The notes under the pieces were generated by a model that saw only the letters and a list, made by a program, of their open reading frames with translations, did no database searches and was not told the origin of the DNA. Of a stretch of DNA of 64,000 nucleotides, positions 42,566 to 52,401 are shown piece by piece. The position numbers and the translations under genes are program-made. How positions within the stretch are numbered: position 1 is the first letter of the stretch; every line of letters begins with the position of its first letter. Source of the DNA: Kolteria novifilia (GTDB taxonomy: Bacteria > Planctomycetota > Planctomycetia > Kolteriales > Kolteriaceae); contig CP036279.1 in the NCBI GenBank assembly GCA_007748055.1, positions 2,604,001 to 2,668,000 on the forward strand. The letters run 5' to 3'.

Positions 42566-43246
42566 TTATTGGCCGTCGCTGTCACCGAGTTCCTTGACGC
42601 GGATGTTGCGCCAGGAGACCTCGTAGGGGCCGGTGCCGCGCTTGATGCCGTGAACCTGCAGGCCGATAAAACCTTTGGGGTGGGTGCCGTAGGCCTTCTC
42701 GTGCGTGAGATCTTCGACTTGCTCGCCGTTGATCCAGGTCTGGATGCGGGGACCCTTGGCGACGACGCGATACTTGTTCCACTCGTTGTCCTTGAACTTC
42801 TTGTGAGCCTTGAGACTGTCCTGCGGCGTCATCCATCCGCCGGCCGCTTCGCCGTAGATGTAACCGGCCTCGCCGCCGTTGTTGCCGCTCGACTCGATCT
42901 CGACTTGGGGACCGTTGACGCGACCATAGCCTTCCTTGCCCTCGGGCAACGGCTTGGTCTTGGAGCGGATTTGGACGCCGGAGTTGAGGCCGGGGTCGAC
43001 CTTCACTTCGAACTCGAGCTCGAAATCGCCGTAGTCCTTGTTCGAGCAGAGGAAGGAGTTGGGGCTACCCTCGTTGGTCTTGCCGACGATGGTGCCATCT
43101 TCGACGCGGTAGGTCGCGGTGCCGTTCTTCTGGGTCCAGCCCTCAAGCGTCTTGCCGTCGAAGATCTCAACCCAATCGTCCTCGGCGTGAACGCTCGCGA
43201 CGCACAACGCGGTGGCGACGAAGGCCATCATGGACACTTTTCTCAT
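42566..43246 (-). CDS. DUF1080 (3-keto-disaccharide hydrolase fold) protein
   Basis: 226 residues. Signal peptide MRKVSMMAFVATALCVASVHA, cleaved after HA. The mature protein is one DUF1080 domain (PF06439, concanavalin-like): WVEIFDGKTLEGWTQKNG, FELEFEVKVDPGLNSGVQIR, GPQVEIESSGNNGGEAG, EWNKYRVVAKGPRIQTWING and FIGLQVHG. The family includes hydrolases of 3-keto-glycosides. The ATG at 43246 follows GGGGAG. It is divergent from the sigma factor at 43612, and close to the sulfatase in the same direction (184 bases apart). Confidence 0.9.
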   Translation of the reverse strand: MRKVSMMAFVATALCVASVHAEDDWVEIFDGKTLEGWTQKNGTATYRVEDGTIVGKTNEGSPNSFLCSNKDYGDFELEFEVKVDPGLNSGVQIRSKTKPLPEGKEGYGRVNGPQVEIESSGNNGGEAGYIYGEAAGGWMTPQDSLKAHKKFKDNEWNKYRVVAKGPRIQTWINGEQVEDLTHEKAYGTHPKGFIGLQVHGIKRGTGPYEVSWRNIRVKELGDSDGQ

Positions 43247-43611
43247 GTGGAAGCTCCCCAATTGGAGGTCTGTTTCGGTTACGGTGAAGTTGACGCTCAG
43301 CACGCCACGCCAGCGATCACCACGAACTATTCAAGAGTCACAAAAGCCGAATGGACGGACTTTCAAGCTCACTCGGTTGGATCGATCGGCAGGTCTGTTC
43401 GCCCCCAGGGTCGCCCGCGTTCGTCACGGACACCCTTTTCCCAAGTGCCCGAGGATAGCGGGCCGTCTCGAGCTTTGCACGCACGAATTGTTGGAATCGG
43501 CGGCCGGAAATCCAAGTCGGCTCGTGGAGAAGTCGACAAAAGTTTTTCGTTTTCCGTGTTCACAATCGGCACAAATTCCGCGTTAACCCGTGAACGCAGG
43601 ATGGAAGCGAC
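43247..43611. other. Divergent intergenic region before the sigma factor
   Basis: 365 bases expected to carry promoters for both neighbours; AT-rich near 43540-43580 (AAAAGTTTTTCGTTTTCC). No gene, repeat or clear -35/-10 pair seen. Confidence 0.4.
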
Positions 43612-44154
43612 ATGGCAGAAACCGAGTGGAGCGAATCCGAACGTTTGGATCAGTGCCTCTCCCTCTTCGCGCGGCACCAACGCCGCTTGTCGCTCTTCAT
43701 CAGTTCGCTGCTCCCGAACCCGGCCGACGCCGACGAGGTCCTCCAAGAGACGAACATCGTGATCTGGAACAAATTCGACCAGTTCGACCCCGATCGCCCG
43801 GGAGGCGATTTTCTGGCTTGGGCCTTTCGCATCGCGTCGCTCCAGGTTCGCGACTACAAACGCCGGCGTTCGGCGACGGCGACCTTCAGCCCGTTGGTGC
43901 TCGATCAGTTGGCCGCGACGTGGCTCGCCGAACAACCGCTGCTCGAAGCGCGTCGCGAGGCCCTTTCGCTCTGCCTGTCGAAGCTACCCGACGAAGATCG
44001 CTCCTTGCTCGAGGACTGCTACGCTCCCGGAAGCAAGGTCGCCCACATCGCGAAGCGATTGAGCCGGACGGCGACAAGCGTCTATCGCTCGCTGCGACGC
44101 ATTCGCCATGTCTTGGCGGCGTGCATCGATCGTCAACTGGCGGGGGAAAGCTGA
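43612..44154 (+). CDS. ECF-type RNA polymerase sigma factor (Rhodopirellula/Verrucomicrobium type)
   Basis: 180 residues with sigma region 2 (FARHQRRLSLFISSLLPNPA, ADEVLQETNIVIWNKFDQFD, FLAWAFRIASLQVRDYKRRR) and region 4 (LSKLPDEDRSLLEDCYAPGS, VAHIAKRLSRTATSVYRSLR). Wording is typical of the ECF group that in planctomycetes sits before FecR-domain, DUF1549/DUF1553 and DUF1501 genes. ATG at 43612 after CAGGATGGA. It probably directs transcription of the downstream module, with the FecR-domain membrane protein at 44239 as its signalling partner. Confidence 0.9.
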   Translation: MAETEWSESERLDQCLSLFARHQRRLSLFISSLLPNPADADEVLQETNIVIWNKFDQFDPDRPGGDFLAWAFRIASLQVRDYKRRRSATATFSPLVLDQLAATWLAEQPLLEARREALSLCLSKLPDEDRSLLEDCYAPGSKVAHIAKRLSRTATSVYRSLRRIRHVLAACIDRQLAGES

Positions 44155-44238
44155 TGAGCGGAGTCCTCGCTACGGGCCGCGACCCCATTCCCGCGAGAGG
44201 AGGGGAGACGTGTGGCTCCTTGCCGAAAGGAGTGGCCC

Positions 44239-45927
44239 ATGGGATCACTTGACGCGCGGCGCCGTGCGGAGCTGGATGCGCTGATCGAGGACCTTTGCCG
44301 CGGCGCGGTCGATGCCGAGGGGATGGTGCGGCTCGACTCGCTCCTGCGCGACGACTCGGAAGCCCAAAGGTACTATCTCCATCAGATCGACTTGCACCAT
44401 AGCTTGCGGTGGGAACTGACGAGCCGGCTGACCCATCGTTCGCTGGCGACGATCAAGCAGGAGGGCCTTCAGCCCGTTCCCGTATCGCCAGCCTCCGATG
44501 GCGACTCCGAATTTCCAGCCTCCGATGGCAACTCCGAATTTCCAGCCTCCGATGGCGACTCCGAATTTCCAGCCTCCGATGGCGACTCCGAATTTCCAGC
44601 CTCCGATGGCGACGCACGTCGTGACCGCTTCCGCTGGGTGGCGGCGCTGGCCGCGGGCCTAGTGCTCGCGATCGCCCTCTCCTGGCCGCGAGGCGACACT
44701 CGGTCCCCCGCGCCGCGGGAACGTCATTCCCTCGCCAAGGCCACGCCGGTGCTGAAGAAGGAGTCGATACCATCTCGGCAAGTCGCGACGCACGGGCTCG
44801 AGGATGTCTTCCCCGTGACGCCGACATGGGCCGAACTCGTCGCCGCCGAGGAGGTGACCTGGAAGGGGCCCGCCATCAAGGTCGGGACGCGCGTCGGTGC
44901 CGAAGCAATCGACATCGCCAATGGCCGGGTGCGTCTTCGTCTCGACGATGGCTCGGTGGTCTCTCTCGAGGGGCCGGCACGCTTTCGGTTGCTCGAGACG
45001 GGCAGGGGACGTCTCCGCGCCGGGACGTTGGCGACGGCCCTTGGCGATGGGGATCAGCGCTTCACCATCGAGACCCCCAACGTCGAGTTCCGTGACCTCG
45101 GCGCCGAGATCGGGATCCACGTCTCTCCGAGCGGAACGCGAGCCACGGTCTTTCGCGGCGAGGTCGAGGCGGTCGTTTCCAGCGAACTGCTCGGCGTCGA
45201 CGAAGTGCTCCGGCTCTCGCGTCGTGATGGCCTGGCGGTCGACACGAACGGCATCCTCACCTCGGCGATCATGGGGGATGGTCGACGGTATCGGGGAGTT
45301 CGGGACTATTTGAACCTCGCGAAGTCGAAGCTGGCCAACGGCAGCTTCGAGTATCCCCACTCGGTCGATGGGACGCTTCTGGCCGCCGCCGGTTGGACGC
45401 TCATGGCCCATCCGGTGGCCAACGCCGAGGGAATGACGATCGACGCCGGCGTGCTTCCCTCCGGATTGCCGCGTCCGCGCGGAACGACGATTCCCAAGGC
45501 CCCCAAGGGGCGGCAATGGGCTTACTTGGCGGCGAAGACCTTCGCGGATGGTCGCAATACCTACACGAGCATGCACCAAGCGGTCGGAGCGATGGAGGCC
45601 GGCGTCACCTATCGGATCGCGCTGAAGGTCGCCCAGCCGAAGGCGCCCGAGCCAGCACGGCACGATGGGGGCTACACGATCGGGCTCTACGCGGGGTCCA
45701 TCGAGAGTGGGCCGACGACCCCGCTGCGGGTTTGGCGTTCGCTTTCGCTCCCCGATCTCGGCCAGACGATCGCGGTTGGCCTTGACTACCAAACTCCCGA
45801 GCAACTTCCGTACGAGGACGGCGAGCTCTTCGTCATGATCCAAGCGGTGCCGGGAACCGCGCCGGGCGATGTCGAGGTTCTCGTCGATGACATCACCCTT
45901 ACCGTCACGCCACCGGCGGCGAAGTAG
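44239..45927 (+). CDS. FecR-domain membrane protein
   Basis: 562 residues. A cytoplasmic N-terminal segment (ALIEDLCRGAVDAEG, as in planctomycete anti-sigma-like proteins) is followed by a repeat of PASDGDSEF (residues about 84-125) and one membrane helix (WVAALAAGLVLAIALSW). An exported FecR domain follows (GRVRLRLDDGSVVSLEGPA, FRLLETGRGRLRAGT, PNVEFRDLGAEIGIHV), then a C-terminal jelly-roll-like region (LANGSFEYPH, AGVTYRIALKVAQ, VEVLVDDITLTV). The ATG at 44239 follows GAAAGGAGTGG; the frame extends to 44212. It is likely to regulate the sigma factor encoded just before it. Confidence 0.85.
   Translation: MGSLDARRRAELDALIEDLCRGAVDAEGMVRLDSLLRDDSEAQRYYLHQIDLHHSLRWELTSRLTHRSLATIKQEGLQPVPVSPASDGDSEFPASDGNSEFPASDGDSEFPASDGDSEFPASDGDARRDRFRWVAALAAGLVLAIALSWPRGDTRSPAPRERHSLAKATPVLKKESIPSRQVATHGLEDVFPVTPTWAELVAAEEVTWKGPAIKVGTRVGAEAIDIANGRVRLRLDDGSVVSLEGPARFRLLETGRGRLRAGTLATALGDGDQRFTIETPNVEFRDLGAEIGIHVSPSGTRATVFRGEVEAVVSSELLGVDEVLRLSRRDGLAVDTNGILTSAIMGDGRRYRGVRDYLNLAKSKLANGSFEYPHSVDGTLLAAAGWTLMAHPVANAEGMTIDAGVLPSGLPRPRGTTIPKAPKGRQWAYLAAKTFADGRNTYTSMHQAVGAMEAGVTYRIALKVAQPKAPEPARHDGGYTIGLYAGSIESGPTTPLRVWRSLSLPDLGQTIAVGLDYQTPEQLPYEDGELFVMIQAVPGTAPGDVEVLVDDITLTVTPPAAK
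44488..44613. repeat. 27-bp in-frame tandem repeat inside the FecR-domain gene
   Basis: Four full units and a partial one, starting at 44488, 44515, 44542, 44569 and 44596. Each unit encodes PASDGDSEF (one has N for D). DNA identity between units is almost complete, so the array is young and could vary in number between strains. Confidence 0.9.
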
Positions 45928-45996
45928 CGACACGATGCCTTCATGAGAACGAGCCTGCCCGTGAGGTATCGGGCCGGTGATCACAAAGGAACCCTC

Positions 45997-48900
45997 ATGA
46001 TCGATGCTAGCACCCTCCGACCGTTTCGATGGAGCCTCCTCGTCGGGGCGCTCGCCATGTGCGTGGCACGTGGGAGTTTGGCGCTGGAACCCGCCCAAAC
46101 CGCCGACGAACGTGTCGAGTTCGCACGCGACATTCGGCCGATCTTCGCGAATCACTGCAACGAATGCCATGGCGCCGACCGCAGCGGGGGGCTTCGGCTC
46201 ACCAGCCGGCGGGATGCCTTCACCGCGTCCGACTCGGGCGAGGTCGTCATCAAGGCCGGCCACGCGAAGCAGAGCATCCTCCTCGAGCGGATTACGAGCC
46301 AGGACGAGGACGCGATGATGCCTCCCGAGGGGGACCGGCTCTCGGCCAAGGAGGTCGCCCTCATCAATCGCTGGATCGAGCAGGGCGCCGACTGGCCCAA
46401 GGACGACGCCGAGGGACCTACCCACTGGGCCTACGTGACGCCGACACGCCCCGAACGTCCCGACGTCGATCAGCATGACTGGCCGGTCAACCCGATTGAT
46501 GACTTCGTTCTGGCGGCGTTGGAAGAGAAGGGCCTACGCCCATCGCCTTCGGCAGATCCCGCGGTCCTCCTGCGACGCGTCTATCTGGCGCTGACGGGAT
46601 TGCCTCCCTCGCCAGAGCAAGTCGACGCCTTTGTCGCGAATCCGAACCCCGAGGCGTACGAGGCGGTGGTCGACGAACTCCTCAACTCCCCACGCTATGG
46701 CGAACGCTGGGCGCGGCCCTGGCTCGACTTGGCCCGCTACGCCGACTCCAACGGCTTCCAGGCCGACCAACTTCGCGAGAGTTGGGCCTATCGGGACTGG
46801 GTGATCGAAGCGCTCAACAAGGACATGCCGTTCGATCAGTTCGCCATCGAACAGCTCGCGGGCGACTTGTTGCCCAACGCGACGATCGACCAGAAGATCG
46901 CCACGGGATTTCATCGGACCGTCACCTGCAACGTCGAGGCCGGAGTTCATCCCGAGGAGAATCGCGTCAACCAGCTCTTCGATCGCGTCAACACCACCGG
47001 CACGGTCTTCCTGGGGACGACGCTCGAATGCTGCCAGTGTCACAACCACAAGTACGACCCCTTTACGCAGACCGAGTACTACCGGCTCTTCGCGTACTTC
47101 AACAACACCCCGCTCGAGGTCAAGCAGAAGAGTGGCGTGACCTACGACTTCGTCGGGCCGAAGATGTCGCTACCGCTCCCCGAGGAGCGACTGTCGAAGC
47201 GGAAGCAGCTGAGCCAACGGCTTGAAGAGTTGAAGGCCCAGCGTCGCGCGGCCTTCGATCAACAAGAGCGAGACGCGTGGGAACGCGAACTGCGTCAAGG
47301 ACTGAAGAGCCCTCCCGAATGGACGGTCCTCGCCATTGTCGCGTTCGAGTCGACCGGCGGGGAGGAGCATGAGATTCTCGAGGATCAGTCGGTCCTCGTG
47401 AGTGGCTCCCTTCCGGGGACGACGACCTACACCATCACGGCGACGACCAAGCAAAGGGATATCGGCGCCTTCAAGATCGAAGCCCTCACGCATCCCTCGC
47501 TCCCTGGGATGGGGCCCGGTCGCGGCGACGAACTCCGAACCAACTTCATTTTGAGCGAGGTCGATGTTCGAGAAATGGACGGCTCCAAACGCCGCGCCGT
47601 TCCGCTGCACGGCGCCCAGGCCGACTTCTCCCAAGATCGCTGGGAGGTCGCCAACGCGATCGACGGCAATCCGAAGACCGGATGGGCGATCGCTCCCCAG
47701 TTCGGTAAACCGCACTGGGCGTCCTTTCGCACCGCCAAGCGTGTCGGTTCGGGCGAGGAGTCGACCTTCGTCTTCACGCTCGAGCAGAACTACGGACGCG
47801 GTCGCACCCTCGGTCGCGTGAGGCTCTCCGGCCTCGTCGGCGATCCGGGCGCCGCCGAACTGCCCGAAGCGATCGCGAAGATCCTTCGAAAAGAGAATGA
47901 CCTCTCCGACGAAGAGCGGCGACTACTCGACAAGCACTTCGCGAAATCCAACCCCAGACTCTCGGCGATCGACGCGGAGATTCAGAAGACGACGCGACAA
48001 CTCGGACAACTCCAACCGGCGACGACCTTGGTCATGGTCGAGATGAGCGAGCCGCGCGAGACGCGGGTGCTCTTGCGGGGCGACTACCTCAACAAGGGCT
48101 CCGAAGTCAATTACGGGACGCCGGGCGTGCTCCATCCACTCGAACCCGGCCTGCCGAGGAACCGACTCGGGTTGGCCAAGTGGCTGGTCGATCCCGCCAA
48201 CCCGCTCCTGCCGCGGGTGACGGTCAATCGCTGGTGGGCGGAGTTCTTCGGTCAAGGGATTGTCAGTTCGCTGGAGGACTTCGGAACGAAAGCCGAACCG
48301 CCGACCCATCCGGAACTGCTCGACTGGTTGGCGGTCGAGTTCGTCGACGGGGGATGGTCCGCGAAGCATTTGCACAAGCTGATCGTGATGTCCCGGACCT
48401 TCCGGCAGTCATCGGCGTTCACCTCCAAGCACCTCAAGGTCGATCCCGAGAACAAGCTCTACTCGCGGGGGCCGAGGTTCCGCATGTCGGCCGAGATGAT
48501 TCGCGACAACGCGCTGGCGGTCAGCGGACTCTTGGCGACGAAGATGGGGGGCGAACCGATCATGCCCTTCCAACCCGAGGGGATCTGGCGGTCGGTGGGA
48601 CGCAACGCTCCCAAGTGGGTCGAGGAACGCGATGAGGATCGCTTCCGCCGGGGCATCTACGTCGTCTGGCGGCGCGCGGCTCCCTATCCGAGTTTCGTCA
48701 ACTTCGACGCTCCCGACCGGGCGGCGTGTGTCGTGAAGCGGCCACGCACCAACACGCCGCTGCAAGCGCTAACGTTGCTCAACGATCCGGCCTACGTCGA
48801 GATGGCGCTGGCGTTGGCCGAACGGATCGTGAACGACCTTCCCGATGCGAGTGTCGAACGACGTGCCGCGCATGGGCTTCGGCTCTGCTTGGCCCGCGAA

Positions 48901-49107
48901 CCGCGTCAAAAGGAGATCGACGCGCTGGTGGCGCTCCACGAAGCGGAACGTCAGCGGTTGAGAAGTGATCCCAAGCTTGCCCGACGCATCGTCAAGGGAG
49001 CGCGACGGGGCGGCGTGAGCGATGTCACCCTCGCTGGGGAACTAGCTTGCTGGTTCCACGTCGCGAGTGTTCTGTTGAACCTGGACGAGACCATCACGAG
49101 AGGATAG
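45997..49107 (+). CDS. PSCyt1 / DUF1549 / DUF1553 (PSD1) cytochrome-type protein
   Basis: 1036 residues with a signal peptide ([19 protein letters not shown]). The N-terminal planctomycete cytochrome C domain has CNECHG (haem-binding CxxCH) and [23 protein letters not shown]1549 follows ([33 protein letters not shown]) with a second CQCH ([19 protein letters not shown]). DUF1553 is C-terminal ([57 protein letters not shown]). A coiled-coil/carbohydrate-binding-like insertion lies at about 385-660. The ATG at 45997 follows AAAGGA. Function unknown; such proteins are thought to act in periplasmic polysaccharide or redox metabolism with DUF1501 partners. Confidence 0.92.
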   Translation: MIDASTLRPFRWSLLVGALAMCVARGSLALEPAQTADERVEFARDIRPIFANHCNECHGADRSGGLRLTSRRDAFTASDSGEVVIKAGHAKQSILLERITSQDEDAMMPPEGDRLSAKEVALINRWIEQGADWPKDDAEGPTHWAYVTPTRPERPDVDQHDWPVNPIDDFVLAALEEKGLRPSPSADPAVLLRRVYLALTGLPPSPEQVDAFVANPNPEAYEAVVDELLNSPRYGERWARPWLDLARYADSNGFQADQLRESWAYRDWVIEALNKDMPFDQFAIEQLAGDLLPNATIDQKIATGFHRTVTCNVEAGVHPEENRVNQLFDRVNTTGTVFLGTTLECCQCHNHKYDPFTQTEYYRLFAYFNNTPLEVKQKSGVTYDFVGPKMSLPLPEERLSKRKQLSQRLEELKAQRRAAFDQQERDAWERELRQGLKSPPEWTVLAIVAFESTGGEEHEILEDQSVLVSGSLPGTTTYTITATTKQRDIGAFKIEALTHPSLPGMGPGRGDELRTNFILSEVDVREMDGSKRRAVPLHGAQADFSQDRWEVANAIDGNPKTGWAIAPQFGKPHWASFRTAKRVGSGEESTFVFTLEQNYGRGRTLGRVRLSGLVGDPGAAELPEAIAKILRKENDLSDEERRLLDKHFAKSNPRLSAIDAEIQKTTRQLGQLQPATTLVMVEMSEPRETRVLLRGDYLNKGSEVNYGTPGVLHPLEPGLPRNRLGLAKWLVDPANPLLPRVTVNRWWAEFFGQGIVSSLEDFGTKAEPPTHPELLDWLAVEFVDGGWSAKHLHKLIVMSRTFRQSSAFTSKHLKVDPENKLYSRGPRFRMSAEMIRDNALAVSGLLATKMGGEPIMPFQPEGIWRSVGRNAPKWVEERDEDRFRRGIYVVWRRAAPYPSFVNFDAPDRAACVVKRPRTNTPLQALTLLNDPAYVEMALALAERIVNDLPDASVERRAAHGLRLCLAREPRQKEIDALVALHEAERQRLRSDPKLARRIVKGARRGGVSDVTLAGELACWFHVASVLLNLDETITRG

Positions 49108-49114
49108 CGATCCG

Positions 49115-50566
49115 ATGACCGATCTTACGAACGCGCTGCAAGCGCTGACTCGCCGTGAGCTCTTCCAGACTGTCGGGACCGGCATCGGCGCGGCCGCGCT
49201 GACGTCGTTGCTTCAGCGGGACGCTGCCGCCGAGTCGCTCGACTCCGCCAAGGCCGACCCCGCCCGGCGAACCCATTTCGCGCCCAAGGCGAAGAGCGTC
49301 ATCTACATCCACCTCGTCGGTGCCCCCTCGCATCTCGATCTCTTCGACCACAAACCCGAGCTTCAAAAACGCGACGGGGAACTCTGTCCCGACGAGATGT
49401 TCAAAGGGAAGCGGCTTGCCTTCATCCGCAACCAGCCGACACTGTTGGGAACGCCGAAGGAGAAGAAGTTCACCTTCCGCCGGGTGGGTGAGTCGGGGCA
49501 TGCGATCTCGAACTTGATGCCGAACTTGCAGGAGGTGGCCGACGAGATCACCTTCATCAACACGCTTCACACCGACCAGTTCAATCACGGCCCCGCGCAG
49601 ATGTACCTGCTCAGCGGGTTCGAGCGTTTTGGTCGGCCGAGCATCGGTTCGTGGACAACCTATGGCTTGGGAAGCGAGAACGAGAACCTTCCCGGGTTCG
49701 TTGTTCTGATCACCGGGCAAGTGCTGGGAGCTGGCTCGAGCGCGTGGGGGAGCGGGTTTCTGCCGACGGTCTATCAGGGGGTCGAGTTCCGCAGTCAGGG
49801 TGACCCGGTCCTCTTTCTCTCCAACCCGAAGGGAATCGACACCGCCTCGCGCCGGAGGGTACTCGATGCGATCAACACCATCAACCAGGACGGACTGGCG
49901 AATGTGGGCGATCCCGAGATCGCCACGCGGATCAAGCAGTACGAGATGGCGTTCCGCATGCAGTCCTCGGTACCGGAACTGATGGACATCAAGTCGGAAC
50001 CGCTGGAAGTGCACGAGCGGTATGGGACCAAGCCGGGTAAGACGAGCTTCGCCAACAATTGTCTCCTGGCCCGCCGCCTAGTGGAACGCGGTGTTCGTTT
50101 CGTCCAGCTTTTCGACCAGGGTTGGGACATGCACGGCAGCGTCTTTTCCCGCTTGCCGGTCAAGTGCGGGCAAGTCGATCAGCCGATCGCGGCGCTGATC
50201 GGCGACCTCAAGGAGCGGGGACTTCTCGACGACACCCTGGTGGTCTGGTCCGCGGAGTTCGGGCGGACGCCGATGGCACAAGGTCGCAACGGCACCGGCA
50301 AGGTGACCAAAGCCGGTCGCGATCATCACAAGGAAGCGTACACCGTCTGGATGGCCGGCGGTGGGGTCAGACGCGGCTTCTCCCACGGAGCCACGGATGA
50401 ACTTGGCTATGCCGTCGCCGAGAATCCGGTGCACGTTCACGACCTCAACGCGACGATCCTTCACCTCTTGGGAATGGACCACAAGCGGCTCACGTTCCGC
50501 TATCAAGGTCGCGACTACCGCCTCACCGACGTTCACGGCGATGTGGTTCACGAGATCATCGCGTAG
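49115..50566 (+). CDS. DUF1501 protein with Tat-like signal
   Basis: 483 residues. The N-terminus [20 protein letters not shown] is a twin-arginine-type signal. The DUF1501 body (alkaline-phosphatase-like fold) has [64 protein letters not shown] and [16 protein letters not shown], with His/Asp residues of a likely metal site. It begins 7 bases after the PSCyt1 gene ends, the standard planctomycete gene pair. Export of a folded, cofactor-containing protein by Tat is implied. Reaction unknown. Confidence 0.92.
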   Translation: MTDLTNALQALTRRELFQTVGTGIGAAALTSLLQRDAAAESLDSAKADPARRTHFAPKAKSVIYIHLVGAPSHLDLFDHKPELQKRDGELCPDEMFKGKRLAFIRNQPTLLGTPKEKKFTFRRVGESGHAISNLMPNLQEVADEITFINTLHTDQFNHGPAQMYLLSGFERFGRPSIGSWTTYGLGSENENLPGFVVLITGQVLGAGSSAWGSGFLPTVYQGVEFRSQGDPVLFLSNPKGIDTASRRRVLDAINTINQDGLANVGDPEIATRIKQYEMAFRMQSSVPELMDIKSEPLEVHERYGTKPGKTSFANNCLLARRLVERGVRFVQLFDQGWDMHGSVFSRLPVKCGQVDQPIAALIGDLKERGLLDDTLVVWSAEFGRTPMAQGRNGTGKVTKAGRDHHKEAYTVWMAGGGVRRGFSHGATDELGYAVAENPVHVHDLNATILHLLGMDHKRLTFRYQGRDYRLTDVHGDVVHEIIA

Positions 50567-50811
50567 GCATGGCTCCCGGCGCGATGCCGTTCCGTTGAGT
50601 AGCCGCGAAGCGGGGGGCGAATCATGCCTGGCACGTGAGTGCCAGGATGGTGTGCCGAAAAGGTCGAGCCCCAACAGGGCGACAATGGTGAGAACGCGAC
50701 GTCTGTCGTCCCTCCGGAACTCCGAAATCGCCTGATGGGTGACCTGGGGCTGATGCCCACAGGCTGTACTCGGCCGCCGTGTTGCGGCTACTTTGTCCGA
50801 CGTCTGATGTT

Positions 50812-51217
50812 CTTGTGGCTTCGCCACCCAGGTTGGCGAGCAACCTGGGCCACCCGGAAGAGAGAACCGCCAGTCGGGTCGCGATTCACCACCGGTCCGT
50901 GGAAGGGCCTCTTGTGGCTTCGCCACCCAGGTTGGCGAGCAACCTGGGCCACCCGGAAGAGAGGACCGCCAGTCGGGTCGCGATTCACCACCGGTCCGTG
51001 GAAGGGCCTCTTGTGGCTTCGCCACCCAGGTTGGCGAGCAACCTGGGCCACCCGGAAGAGAGGTCCGCCAGTCGGGTCGCGATTCACCACCGGTCCGTGG
51101 AAGGGCCTCTTGTGGCTTCGCCACCCAGGTTGGCGAGCAACCTGGGCCACCCGGAATGGCGAGCAACCTGGGCCACCCGGAACGGCGAGCAACCTGGGCC
51201 ACCCGGAACGGCGAGCA
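50812..51217. repeat. 99-bp tandem repeat (3.5 copies) ending in 26-bp tandem repeats
   Basis: Units start at 50812, 50911, 51010 and 51109 (last one cut at 51154), nearly identical. Each begins CTTGTGGCTTCGCCACCCAG and contains the 9-bp stem CCCAGGTTG / CAACCTGGG around GCGAG. From 51129 a 26-bp subunit GCGAGCAACCTGGGCCACCC repeats at 51155, 51181 and, cut, 51207. The rest of the gap 50567-51241 shows nothing else. Because 99 is a multiple of three, long open frames arise here and are not genes. Confidence 0.92.
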
Positions 51218-51241
51218 TGGCACCCAAATTCTGGAGGCTTG

Positions 51242-52261
51242 CTACGACGAGGAGACTTCCTCCTTGGGCTCTTCTTCCTTGAGCTTGGAGACGACGTGCT
51301 GATAGCGCTTGCGGATGGCTTGGAAGCTTGGGTTGTCGGGTGATTGGCGCTTCTCTCGAATGGCAATGGCGCGGCGGAGGGCTACTTCCGCTCGGTCAAA
51401 CTCGCCACGGCTGATGTAGAAGAGAGCCAGGTTCTCTTGCGCGTAGGCGTAGAGAAGCACGTCGGTCCGTTCGTGGTGCTCGCAGGAGGCCGCGACTCGG
51501 CGGAAGGAGGCTTCGGCCGCTTCGGGGTTACCACGCTCGAACTGCAAGCCGCCGAGGGCGTTGACGATCTCCGCCGCCTCGAGGGACTGGGCACCGGAGA
51601 TCCGCTCTTGCCGCTCGAGGGCCTCGTTGATGAGCTCGTACGCCTTCGTCTTTCTTCCCGTCTTCTGATAGACCCTCGCGAGTTGGGACTTCGCCCGAAC
51701 GTTGAGCGGATGATCGGAGCCGACCAATTCGTCCAAGAGTCGGAGGGAACGCACGTACTTGGCTTCCGCTTCCTCGTATCGCTGAGTCATGAGGGCACAC
51801 CAACCCGCCGCCATGGCGCCCTTGGCATAGGCGAGATTCGATTGCCCGAGGGCGAGTTCATAGTTGCGAAGGGCGCTCTCCAGCGACGGGAGGGCGTCCT
51901 TGTAGTGACCCCTCTTCATGAGCGATTGGGCGACGCGTTCCTTTTCCGAGGCCGAGAGGACCTTCAGTTGGTCCTCGATCGGGAGCTTCGCGGCGGCGTT
52001 GAGTTGCTCCAAGTAGCGGCGTTGTTCTTTGGTTCGCCAGTGATTTGGGCCGAAGGCCTTGGTGATGATCGCGGCGATTTTCCGACGGGCGTCGCGCGCG
52101 CCCTTGAGGTTCCCCTCGCCGACCAATCGCTTGCAGTCGGCGTCGAGCTCTCTCAGCTTGGCCGCGTTGAACTCCGAGACGGACGACTCGCTCGTCGGAA
52201 CCTTCTCCGCCGCGGACTCTGGCGCTCCGAGCAAGAGAATGACAAGGCAGGTAGTTTGCAT
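51242..52261 (-). CDS. Exported TPR-repeat protein
   Basis: 339 residues. The short hydrophobic N-terminus TTCLVILLLGAPESAA is a probable signal. Then comes a helical region with at least five TPR-like units, e.g. RYEEAEAKYVRSLRLLDELV, LARVYQKTGRKTKAYELINE, LQFERGNPEAAEASFRRVAA and LALFYISRGEFDRAEVALRR. TPRs mediate protein contacts; partner unknown. Ribosome site GAGGGA about 6-11 bases before the ATG. It lies between the 99-bp repeat array and the second sulfatase, same strand as the latter (about 140 bases apart). Confidence 0.8.
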   Translation of the reverse strand: MQTTCLVILLLGAPESAAEKVPTSESSVSEFNAAKLRELDADCKRLVGEGNLKGARDARRKIAAIITKAFGPNHWRTKEQRRYLEQLNAAAKLPIEDQLKVLSASEKERVAQSLMKRGHYKDALPSLESALRNYELALGQSNLAYAKGAMAAGWCALMTQRYEEAEAKYVRSLRLLDELVGSDHPLNVRAKSQLARVYQKTGRKTKAYELINEALERQERISGAQSLEAAEIVNALGGLQFERGNPEAAEASFRRVAASCEHHERTDVLLYAYAQENLALFYISRGEFDRAEVALRRAIAIREKRQSPDNPSFQAIRKRYQHVVSKLKEEEPKEEVSSS

Positions 52262-52349
52262 GATCGGTCCCTCAAGGAGAATGTCGTCGGCCCCGCCGGA
52301 TAGTAGCGGGTCTCCCGAAAGGCATCAACTGAAGTGTCGAACGCATCGA

Positions 52350-52372
52350 CACTGGCTGACGAACAGCCAGTG
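52350..52372. repeat. Palindromic repeat CACTGGCTG / CAGCCAGTG
   Basis: Perfect 9-bp arms around ACGAA, between the sulfatase stop and the TPR gene. Identical arms to 15536-15558. Confidence 0.65.
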
Positions 52373-52401
52373 CCACCCGAACTCTTGGATCTGACAAAAC
52401 G

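Noticed and set aside
43304-43611. Specific ECF promoter before the sigma factor
   Set aside because: The region is AT-rich in places, but no convincing paired -35/-10 motif could be named by eye.
50078-51366. Long open frames on both strands through the 99-bp repeats
   Set aside because: The repeat period is a multiple of three, so any stop-free unit stays open. The peptides are repeats of the DNA unit, without ribosome sites.
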